In this document: one piece after another, positions 29,934-37,163 of the stretch
Position numbering within the stretch: position 1 is the first letter of the stretch
Layout of the letters: the number at the start of each line of letters is the position of its first letter
Origin: an uncultured Collinsella sp.
GTDB taxonomy: Bacteria; Actinomycetota; Coriobacteriia; Coriobacteriales; Coriobacteriaceae
Direction: 5' to 3'
Assembly (NCBI GenBank): GCA_900547655.1
Contig: URHQ01000004.1
Location: 1-47,705, forward strand
DNA: 47,705 nt
Position numbers and translations under genes: made by a program
The notes under the pieces: generated by a model
Databases searched by the model: none
What the model was told of the DNA's origin: nothing
What the model saw: only the letters and a program-made list of their open reading frames with translations

Positions 29934-30944
29934 GTGGCAAAACAGCGCGTTACGATCGCAGACGTCGCTCGAGAGGCGGGAACCTCGACGGCAAGCGTCT
30001 CGTATTACCTCAACGACAAACGAGAAAAGCTTAGCGAGAAGACGCAGAACAAAATCGCGCGCGTCATTAAGGAGCTCGGATACGTTCCCAACGCCCAAGC
30101 GCAGACGCTCACCGGCAAGCAAACCCACGTCATCGCCATCATCATTTTGGATAACACCAACAAATGGGCGGGGCTCGTTCTCAATGGCATGGAGCAGGTC
30201 ATGCTCCCTGCGGGCTACCAGACGGTCGTTTGCACGAGCAACTTTAACCCCGAGACCGAGCTCATGTACGTCGACAAGATGCTCTCGCTGGGCGTCGATG
30301 GCTTTATCATCCAGCCCACGGCAAACTTCAAAGCCGTGCACGACCGCATTAGACGCGCCGGCAAGCCGGTCGCCTTTTTCGATGCGGCCATCTATAGCCC
30401 AGGTACCAGCTGGATCAAAACCAACCTTTACGACGGCGTGTACAACGCCACACAGGCACTCCTCGACGCCGGCTACGAAGATTTCTTTTCCATTGCCGCC
30501 AACATGACCGAGATGCGCACCCGCATGGAGCGTTTTCAGGGGTATGCCGAGGCACTCGCAGCGAACGGACAGCTCTACAAAGCGATTCCCATCGACCACA
30601 ACAAGCCGTCAATCAACGAGCTTACCGAGTACTTTAAATTCAAGTTCAATCCCGCCAAGCGTACGCTCATCTTTGTCCAAAACCAATGGGCGCTCCCCCG
30701 CGTCTACAAGGCGCTTCAGCCCATGGCCCATCTGCTTCCGCAGCAAATCGGCCTTTTGGGACTCAACTGCGAAGACTGGACTAATCTCACCACGCCGACC
30801 GTCTCCACCATCATCGAGCCCGTCGACCAGGAAGGTCGCGAAGCAGCCGAGATGCTGCTCGCCCTACTTGACGGCAGCAGCGAACCCGGCGAGCAGCGCA
30901 TTCTCGAGTGCAAGCTCAACTGGCTCGACTCCACCTCGATCTAG
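29934..30944 (+). CDS. LacI-family regulator of the PTS-transketolase operon
   Basis: The 336-residue protein starts with a LacI helix-turn-helix (VTIADVAREAGTSTASVSYYLND), a hinge with YVPNAQAQTLTGKQTHVIAIII, and a sugar-binding domain. The GTG at 29934 is preferred: AAGGAG lies six bases upstream and the domain begins here. An ATG twelve codons earlier has no site. It is divergent from the EIIBC gene, and palindromes fill the intergenic region, so control of the operon is likely. The effector is probably the imported sugar or its phosphate, which is inference. Confidence 0.93.
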   Translation: MAKQRVTIADVAREAGTSTASVSYYLNDKREKLSEKTQNKIARVIKELGYVPNAQAQTLTGKQTHVIAIIILDNTNKWAGLVLNGMEQVMLPAGYQTVVCTSNFNPETELMYVDKMLSLGVDGFIIQPTANFKAVHDRIRRAGKPVAFFDAAIYSPGTSWIKTNLYDGVYNATQALLDAGYEDFFSIAANMTEMRTRMERFQGYAEALAANGQLYKAIPIDHNKPSINELTEYFKFKFNPAKRTLIFVQNQWALPRVYKALQPMAHLLPQQIGLLGLNCEDWTNLTTPTVSTIIEPVDQEGREAAEMLLALLDGSSEPGEQRILECKLNWLDSTSI

Positions 30945-30947
30945 ACC

Positions 30948-30980
30948 GCAGGACAAATTAATCAGTAGTGTTTGTCCCGC
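30948..30980. repeat. REP-like hairpin after the LacI-type gene
   Basis: GCAGGACAAA (30948-30957) and TTTGTCCCGC (30971-30980) pair with one mismatch, three bases after the TAG. The GGACA/TGTCC core matches other hairpins in this window. It may double as a terminator. Confidence 0.5.
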
Positions 30981-31063
30981 ATCTTACGTATTCTGCCGAG
31001 CAAACGTCCTGCGGCGTCTCCTGCTAGACTGGTAGATTCCCAACCGTCTAGCCAGGAGCCTCA

Positions 31064-32029
31064 ATGTCGCGCAAGTCCGCCTACAAGCAAGTCCTTTCCA
31101 TCGGCACCGCCGTGGTGCTGGGGTTTGCGCTGTTTACGGGATCGCTCGACGGAGCTCCCAAGCTGCTGTCGCCGCAAAGCGATGAACAGGCGGTAGCTCT
31201 GGCCGAGAAGCAAAACGAGAGTCCCAAGCGCACCGGCAACGAGGCAGACCTGGTCGCCCGGCTCGAATCGGGAACAGCCAGCTCCGAGGACTCCGGCGAT
31301 GGCTCCGAATCCGCCGCACCCGACACCGGTGACGCCGCTTCCGAGGACAGCTCCACCACCCCCATCGACGAGGTCGAAAACCCCGACCTTAACCGCGCCC
31401 GCGGCGTATACCTCAGCAGCATTCCCGACTACGCCGGCAACCCCTACGTTGCCCTTCGCGCCGACAGCACGCACCCGCTCGGCACGCCATCATTCACACT
31501 CGATGAATACGAGCGCGCCACCGAAGAGGGCTGCTTTAAGAAATTCTCCAAGCTCGACAGCCTGGGCCGCACTCGCAAGGCGCTCGCCTGCGTAGGCCCC
31601 GAGTCGCTCGGACAGGGAAAGCGCGGCGACATCTCGCGTATCCACCCCGCCGGATGGCACCAGCAGCGCTACGACTTTATTCCGGGCCAGAGCCTCTACA
31701 ATCGCTGCCATCTCATCGCCTGGTCGCTCTGCGGCGAAAATGCCAACCGTAAGAATCTCCTCACCGGCACGCGCTATCTCAACGAGACGGGCATGCTACC
31801 GTTTGAAGAGCAGATTCTCGGCTACATCCACGACACGGGCAACCACGTGCTCTACCGTGTCACGCCCATGTACAACGAAGAGGAACTTGTCTGCCGCGGC
31901 GTGCGCCTTGAGGCGCAATCGGTCGAGGACCACGGAAAGACCCTGTGCTTCCACGTGTACTGCTACAACCTGCAGCCGCATGTGCAGATCGACTACGCCA
32001 CCGGCCGCAACCAGACCTCGGGAGTTTAG
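31064..32029 (+). CDS. Secreted DNA/RNA non-specific endonuclease
   Basis: The 321-residue protein begins with an N-terminal hydrophobic segment (VLSIGTAVVLGFALFTG, about residues 10-26) that acts as a signal or anchor. A Ser/Asp/Glu-rich linker follows to about residue 105. The C-terminal domain is a beta-beta-alpha-metal nuclease similar to streptococcal EndA/Spd enzymes. The catalytic His216 lies in NRCHLIAW, where the family motif is DRGH or NRGH, and the metal-binding Asn lies in NANRKNLLTGT. Export suggests a role in degrading extracellular DNA for nutrients, competition or DNA uptake. ATG 31064 has AGGAG upstream. It is followed by a terminator. Confidence 0.9.
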   Translation: MSRKSAYKQVLSIGTAVVLGFALFTGSLDGAPKLLSPQSDEQAVALAEKQNESPKRTGNEADLVARLESGTASSEDSGDGSESAAPDTGDAASEDSSTTPIDEVENPDLNRARGVYLSSIPDYAGNPYVALRADSTHPLGTPSFTLDEYERATEEGCFKKFSKLDSLGRTRKALACVGPESLGQGKRGDISRIHPAGWHQQRYDFIPGQSLYNRCHLIAWSLCGENANRKNLLTGTRYLNETGMLPFEEQILGYIHDTGNHVLYRVTPMYNEEELVCRGVRLEAQSVEDHGKTLCFHVYCYNLQPHVQIDYATGRNQTSGV

Positions 32030-32058
32030 GGCCGACCAAGCTGCCCCAAAACCTAAAA

Positions 32059-32089
32059 TGATCCGTTTTCCTCCGTCCCCAAGGGATCA
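32059..32089. repeat. Short inverted repeat with GTCCCC loop
   Basis: TGATCC (32059-32064) and GGATCA (32084-32089) enclose a loop ending CCGTCCCCAAG. It may belong to the same REP-like group. The arms are short and the assignment is weak. Confidence 0.3.
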
Positions 32090-32091
32090 AA

Positions 32092-32123
32092 AAGGGCCGC
32101 CCCGGTTACCCAGGGCGGCCCTT
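32092..32123. terminator. Bidirectional terminator between the nuclease and EF-G-like genes
   Basis: The perfect 11-bp arms AAGGGCCGCCC (32092-32102) and GGGCGGCCCTT (32113-32123) lie between convergent genes, with an A run at the left. Confidence 0.75.
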
Positions 32124-32157
32124 GCATCGGCATGCATGTTGCAGGCAAAACCACGCG

Positions 32158-34233
32158 TTACTTGGCGCGACCCTCCTCATAGCGCTCGACCAGCTTGGCC
32201 TGAACGTCATAAGGCACCTGCTCGTAGCCAGCGGGCTTCATGGTAAAGTCACCCGTGCCGCGCGTGATAGAGCGCAGACGCGTCGAGTAATCCGTCAGCT
32301 CGGCGAGAGGCGCCTGCGCGATAACCACGGTGTCACCGCGCTCATCGGTCTCCATGCCCGTCACGCGACCGCGCGAGGCCGAGATGTCGCCCATCACGGC
32401 GCCGGCGTAGCTCTCGGGGATAGTCACCGTGATTTCCTCGATGGGCTCCAGCACCACCGGGTCGGCATCGGCGCATGCCTTGCGCAGGCCGATGCGAGCC
32501 GCCGCGCGGAACGCCATCTCGTTGGAGTCGACGCTGTGATACGAGCCGTCGTACACAGCCACGCGAATGCCCGTGAGCGGATAGCCGGCAATAATACCGT
32601 CCTTCATGGTCTCCTGGACGCCCTTGTCCACGGCGGGGATCAGCGAGCGCGGGATGCGGCCACCCACGACCTCGTCCACAAACTCATAGCCGTCGCTCGT
32701 GCCGTCGGGCCCAATAAGCGGCTCCACGCGCAGCCAGCAGTCGCCATACTGACCGGCGCCACCGGTCTGCTTCTTGTGGCGACCCTGGGCGCTCGCCGTG
32801 CGGCGGATGGTCTCGCGATACGGAATGCGGATCGGCACGCTCTTGGCGACGACCTTGGTGCGGTCCTCCAGACGGTTGAGCAGCACCGAAACCTGCGCCT
32901 CACCCACGGCGGAGATGATAGTCTGGCCCGTCTCCTCGTCACGATCGATGCTCATGGTCGGATCGGCCTTGCATGCCTTCTCGATAAACGTGTAGAGCTT
33001 CTCTTCGTCGCCGCGGTTCTCGGCCTCGATGGCAATGCGGTACTGCGAGTTGGGAAACTTAAACGCCGCCGCCTCGACCTTACCGGTAATGGAGAGCGTG
33101 TCACCCGTCTCGGCAGCCAGCTTGGGCGCCACGATGATGTCGCCGGCATAGGCGTGACCGACCTCAGTCATATCGCGGCCGCACATCACATACAGGTGAG
33201 CCAGACGGTCGCCCTTGCGCGTGCGCGCGTTGACCAGCTCAAGGCCCGGCTCAAGCGTACCCGTCAGCACCTTGATAAAGCTGATGCGACCCTGCTGCGG
33301 ATCGGCCAGCGTCTTAAACACAAACGCCACCGGACGGTCGTCATCACTCGAGATCTTAAGCGAGTCGCCGTCGATGAGCGGCATCTCGCCGTAGTCGGTC
33401 GGCGCCGGGAAGTACGTTGCGATGTCGTCCATCAGCGAGTTGACGCCCTGCTCCTTAATGCAATCGCCCGCAAAGACCGGCACAAAGATGCGCTCGGCGA
33501 TCGCCTTCGACAGCAAGCCCTCAAGCTCCTCCTGCGTCAGCGTCTCCTCGCCTTCCAGGTACTTCATCATCAGCTCATCGTCGGCCTCGGCCACCAGCTC
33601 GCACAGATGGTCATGGGCCTCCTCGGCCTGGGCACGATACTCCTCGGGAATCTCCGACTCAACGGCTTCGGTGCCGTTGCAATGGCGCGCCTTCATGCGC
33701 ACCAGGTCGATGATGCCGTCAAAGTCCTCGCCCTCGCCCCAGGGAAGGGTCACGGCGCCCAGGCGCGTGCCAAAGCGCTCCTGCAGCAGGTCCATCGTGG
33801 TCGCAAAGCTGGCCTCGGAGCGCGACAGGCGGTTTACGAACACCGCACGCGCCAGGCGCAGGTCCTCGGCGGCATACCAGAGCTTAACCGTCGTAGGCTG
33901 TGGGCCGGCCTCGGCGTCGACCACAAACAGAGCCGTCTCGCAGACGCTCATCGCGGCAAAGGCGTCGCCGATAAAATCAGGGTAGCACGGGGCATCGAGC
34001 ACATTGATGCGCGCGCCCTTCCAGTCGATCGGCGCAATGGTCGTCGAGATGGAAAACGCACGCTTAACCTCTTCGGGGTCATAGTCGAGCGTAGGCTTGG
34101 TGCCGTCGTGGCCGCCCAGGCGGGCGGTCTTGCCGGAAAGGTGGAGCATGGCCTCGGCGAGTGAAGTCTTGCCCACCCCGCCTTGGCCTACGAGCACCAC
34201 GTTCCTTACGTTACCGGTCTTGGGAGCACCCAT
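32158..34233 (-). CDS. EF-G-like translational GTPase with altered G motifs
   Basis: The 691-residue protein has the full domain order of elongation factor G: a GTPase domain with P-loop GQGGVGKT (16-23), domain II, and domains III to V with GGAGQYGD and the C-terminal EF-G fold. Two motifs depart from EF-G. G3 reads DAPCYPDF (80-87) where EF-G has DTPGHVDF, so the catalytic His is Tyr. The G4 NKxD is replaced by VNRLSRSEA. This matches the EF-G-like group (EF-G2/FusA2 type in Actinobacteria), whose function is poorly defined, and not the main EF-G. The start at 34233 has a perfect AAGGAGG eight bases upstream. A leader of about 200 nt without a gene precedes it. Confidence 0.9.
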   Translation of the reverse strand: MGAPKTGNVRNVVLVGQGGVGKTSLAEAMLHLSGKTARLGGHDGTKPTLDYDPEEVKRAFSISTTIAPIDWKGARINVLDAPCYPDFIGDAFAAMSVCETALFVVDAEAGPQPTTVKLWYAAEDLRLARAVFVNRLSRSEASFATTMDLLQERFGTRLGAVTLPWGEGEDFDGIIDLVRMKARHCNGTEAVESEIPEEYRAQAEEAHDHLCELVAEADDELMMKYLEGEETLTQEELEGLLSKAIAERIFVPVFAGDCIKEQGVNSLMDDIATYFPAPTDYGEMPLIDGDSLKISSDDDRPVAFVFKTLADPQQGRISFIKVLTGTLEPGLELVNARTRKGDRLAHLYVMCGRDMTEVGHAYAGDIIVAPKLAAETGDTLSITGKVEAAAFKFPNSQYRIAIEAENRGDEEKLYTFIEKACKADPTMSIDRDEETGQTIISAVGEAQVSVLLNRLEDRTKVVAKSVPIRIPYRETIRRTASAQGRHKKQTGGAGQYGDCWLRVEPLIGPDGTSDGYEFVDEVVGGRIPRSLIPAVDKGVQETMKDGIIAGYPLTGIRVAVYDGSYHSVDSNEMAFRAAARIGLRKACADADPVVLEPIEEITVTIPESYAGAVMGDISASRGRVTGMETDERGDTVVIAQAPLAELTDYSTRLRSITRGTGDFTMKPAGYEQVPYDVQAKLVERYEEGRAK

Positions 34234-34476
34234 GATGACCTCCTTGCAGGGCCGCGCGCAATGCGCGACGCCAACGGGGAGAGTTCGCGGTCGGTGCCAT
34301 CCCGGAAGCAGCATGGTCGGCAGCCGAGCCGACTCACCCTCCAAATGTCCTATGCCACCACCCTACCCTCACGGGTGGCTGTCCATGCATACCTTTCGGC
34401 GCACGTATGAATACAGGCGGCGAGAGGAAGAGACAAGCTTGTGAGGCGATTATTGAACCCCGTCGATGCAAACAAA

Positions 34477-34510
34477 AAGCCGCCACAGACCGTAAGACCT
34501 GCGGCGGCTT
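34477..34510 (-). terminator. Terminator of the amino acid ABC importer operon
   Basis: AAGCCGCCACAG (34477-34488) pairs with CTGCGGCGGCTT (34499-34510) with one mismatch. On the minus strand a T-rich TTTTGTTTG follows. Confidence 0.75.
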
Positions 34511-34543
34511 CGCCTCAATTAATAGTTGAGTAAATACCTGAGC

Positions 34544-35308
34544 CTATCCCTCGATACGGCTCAAGAACTCACGGGTGCGCTGCTCACTCGGATGGTCGAT
34601 GACCTGCTCGGCAGGACCCTCCTCGACAATGCGGCCGCCATCCATAAAGACCACGCGGTCGGCAACATCGCGCGCAAACTGCATTGCGTGGGTCACAATC
34701 ACCATCGTCATATTCTGCGCGGCAAGGTCTTTAATGACACGCAGCACCTCGGCCGTCAGCTCGGGATCGAGTGCCGAGGTCGGCTCGTCAAAGAACAGGA
34801 TCTCCGGATCGAGCGCCAAGGCGCGGGCGATACTCACGCGCTGTTGCTGGCCACCCGAAAGCTCACATGGCACCTTGTTCTCGTTGCCCGTAAGCCCCAT
34901 CTGCGCGATCAACTCGCCCGCACGAGCTTCCGCCTGCTCGCGCGGGCGCTTAAGCACGCGGATCGGCGCGTCGATGATGTTTTTCATCACGGTATAGTGC
35001 GGGAACAGGTTGTAATTTTGGAACACCAGGCCGAATCGCGAGCGTGCCCGCTTGGGCACATCGCCCTTCGCATAGACTGCGCCCGAACCCGCATCCGTCG
35101 CGACGGCAAGGTCGCCAAACGAGAGCGAGCCTCCGTCGAGTGTCTCGAGCAGCGTGGCACAGCGCAGCAGCGTGGACTTGCCGCCACCCGAAGGCCCGAT
35201 AATCGCCACGACCTCGCCACGCTTTACCTCGAGCGAGATATCCTTGAGCACCTCATTGCCGCCAAACGCCTTGCGCGCGCTTTCGATTTTCATCACTGAG
35301 TTAGTCAT
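34544..35308 (-). CDS. Polar amino acid ABC importer, ATPase subunit
   Basis: The 254-residue ATPase belongs to the GlnQ/HisP-type family. Walker A GPSGGGKST lies near residue 36, the Q-loop in VFQNYNLFPHYTV, the signature LSGGQQQR, Walker B LFFDEPTSALDPE and the switch His in VTHAM. It powers uptake together with the permease and binding protein encoded upstream in the same operon. The start at 35308 overlaps the permease gene end; an ATG five codons later (35293) is also possible. Neither start has a strong ribosome binding site, which fits translational coupling. Confidence 0.95.
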   Translation of the reverse strand: MTNSVMKIESARKAFGGNEVLKDISLEVKRGEVVAIIGPSGGGKSTLLRCATLLETLDGGSLSFGDLAVATDAGSGAVYAKGDVPKRARSRFGLVFQNYNLFPHYTVMKNIIDAPIRVLKRPREQAEARAGELIAQMGLTGNENKVPCELSGGQQQRVSIARALALDPEILFFDEPTSALDPELTAEVLRVIKDLAAQNMTMVIVTHAMQFARDVADRVVFMDGGRIVEEGPAEQVIDHPSEQRTREFLSRIEG

Positions 35309-35954
35309 GATAGTAGTCCAGCTTCTTTTCGGCGGCGCCCAGCAGCATCTCGACCACAAAGTTAAAGACCCAGTAAATCAGCGCCGCGATCGCAAACGGC
35401 ACCATGCTCACCTGCGAGGCGACCAGCGCCTTGGCCGTCGAGAACATCTCGCCCACGCCGATGGCAAACGCCAGCGACGTATCCTTGACCAGCGTGATGA
35501 TCTCGTTGCCCATCGCCGGCAAAATGCGCTTGGCAACCTGCGGCATCACGATATACAGAAACGTCTGCATGCGCGAATAGCCCAGTACCTCGGCTGCCTC
35601 GTATTGACCGCGCGGAATGGACTGCAGGCCCGAGCGATAGATCTCGGCAAAGTAACCGGCGTAGTTGATGATGAACGCTACGACGCACGCCGTCCACTTG
35701 GAATCGGGCGTGAGCGAAATGCCAAACACGTAGTACGGGGCAAAGTAGATGGCAAACATCTGCAGCATGAGCGGCGTGCCACGCATGACCGAGATATAGA
35801 TGCGCGCAATCCAGCGGAGCGGCGCGATTTTGCTCATGCGCATAAACGCCACGGGGATTCCCAGCGGAATCGACCCCAGCAGTGTCAGCACAAACAACTG
35901 CAAACTGACCAAGAATCCCTGGCCAAGCATCTGCATCATGACCTGAATAGACAT
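35301..35954 (-). CDS. Polar amino acid ABC importer, permease subunit
   Basis: The 217-residue permease has about five membrane segments and the HisM/GlnP-type EAA loop (YEAAEVLGYSRMQTFLYIVMPQVAKRILPAMGNE), which docks the ATPase. SVMRGTPLMLQMFAIYF is the other family signature. ATG 35954 shares its A with the TAA of the upstream binding-protein gene, so the subunits are translationally coupled. Only one permease gene is present, which implies a homodimeric channel. Confidence 0.95.
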   Translation of the reverse strand: MSIQVMMQMLGQGFLVSLQLFVLTLLGSIPLGIPVAFMRMSKIAPLRWIARIYISVMRGTPLMLQMFAIYFAPYYVFGISLTPDSKWTACVVAFIINYAGYFAEIYRSGLQSIPRGQYEAAEVLGYSRMQTFLYIVMPQVAKRILPAMGNEIITLVKDTSLAFAIGVGEMFSTAKALVASQVSMVPFAIAALIYWVFNFVVEMLLGAAEKKLDYYHD

Positions 35955-36814
35955 TACTTGAGCACCCAATTATCGAAAGATAGACCATAGCTTGAATACT
36001 TGTCGCACAGGTCCTTAACCGTGCCGTCCTCGTAGAGTGCCTTGAGCGACTCGGTCACGGCATCGGCCGACTTGGTGTCGCCCTTCTTAAAGCCGACAGC
36101 GTAGTGCTCGCTGGACAGCGGCTCATCAAGCTGCGTATAGGCATCGGGCTTGGCGGCAAGCTGATACTGGGCAATCGAAAGGTCGCAAGCCACGGCATCG
36201 ACCGCGCCGCTCTCGAGCTGCATAAAGGCCGTGTTGTAGTCGCCGATGGTGTCGAGCGTGGCGAACGTCGCGGCCAGATCCTTCTGGTCGCCCTCGAGCA
36301 CATCCTGCGCAGCGGAATCGGTCTGGGTGATCACGGTCTTGCCGGCAAGATCGTCCCAGCTCTTGATGCCCGCATCCTTCTTTACCACCAGCACCTGCTC
36401 GTTGAGCATGTACGGCTCGGAGAACGTATAGTCATCCTCACGGCCCTCCATGGTAAAGCCGTTCCAGATGCAGTTGATGGCGCCCGAGTTGAGCAGCGTA
36501 TCCTTGGCGTCCCAGTCGATGGCCTCGTATTTGACCTCCCAGCCCTGCTTATCGGCAACAGCCTTGGCCAGATCGAGATCAAAGCCGGTGTACTCGCCAT
36601 CGTCGCCCACAAAGCCGTACGGAGGATAGGACTTATCAAAGCCCACCACGAGCTTCTTGGACTCCGCAGCACCCTTCACATCCTTGGCCGCGGCAGAGCC
36701 TGCAGCGGAGCCCTTGCCGGCACCACCGCCGCAGCCGACAAGACCAAGGCCAAGCACCGTGGCAAGCGAGCCGGCTAGACCAACAAACTGACGACGAGAC
36801 ATATCGGTATTCAT
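35954..36814 (-). CDS. Polar amino acid ABC importer, substrate-binding lipoprotein
   Basis: The 286-residue protein is a type 3 extracellular solute-binding protein: KLVVGFDKSYPPYGFVGDDGEYTGFDLDLAKAVA at about 60-90, and WDDLAGKTVITQ. The N-terminus holds a twin-arginine motif (MSRRQFVGLAG, Arg7-Arg8), a hydrophobic stretch and a lipobox LVGC with Cys28, so it is predicted to be a Tat-exported lipoprotein. The ligand is a polar amino acid or related compound; which one cannot be told. The start at 36814 has AAGGGGG upstream. Confidence 0.94.
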   Translation of the reverse strand: MNTDMSRRQFVGLAGSLATVLGLGLVGCGGGAGKGSAAGSAAAKDVKGAAESKKLVVGFDKSYPPYGFVGDDGEYTGFDLDLAKAVADKQGWEVKYEAIDWDAKDTLLNSGAINCIWNGFTMEGREDDYTFSEPYMLNEQVLVVKKDAGIKSWDDLAGKTVITQTDSAAQDVLEGDQKDLAATFATLDTIGDYNTAFMQLESGAVDAVACDLSIAQYQLAAKPDAYTQLDEPLSSEHYAVGFKKGDTKSADAVTESLKALYEDGTVKDLCDKYSSYGLSFDNWVLK

Positions 36815-36905
36815 GGTATTCCCCCTTGGTGGCACTTTAGTTAAGTAAAGTGAGTCATGTAACGTTCAGAATCATACACTCTACCTTGATAAAGTACAAG
36901 GGATG

Positions 36906-37056
36906 GTTTGCCCGGCGTGGGCGGGGAGCGGCGCGTAATTAAGTTTCCTGCTCTACAGTCCTACGCAAGACGGAAAGCACATTAAGTGCTTTCCTTTGCG
37001 TGCGGAACTCGCGATAAACTTAATTGCGCGCCGCTCCCCGCCCACGCCGGGCAAAC
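36906..37056. repeat. Very large nested palindrome, 41-bp arms
   Basis: The outer arms at 36906-36946 and 37016-37056 match at 40 of 41 positions; the one difference is a G-U pair in the plus-strand RNA. They start GTTTGCCCGGCGTGGGCGG. In the 69-bp centre, ACGCAA (36963-36968) pairs with TTGCGT (36996-37001) and GGAAAGCAC (36972-36980) with GTGCTTTCC (36986-36994). It lies between the importer operon and the RNA methyltransferase gene, and no open frame of note covers it. Confidence 0.85.
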
Positions 37057-37163
37057 ATCGTTGGACTTATCACTGACATGAAATGGGCGCTTGCATATCG
37101 TCTGCTAACTTGGCACGGTACAATGCTTTCAGATTTCAATTTGTAAATTAGTGGGGTTAATTC

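Noticed and set aside
32122..34164. 680-codon plus-strand open frame opposite the EF-G-like gene
   Set aside because: Antisense shadow. The minus-strand protein has clear motifs and a perfect Shine-Dalgarno.
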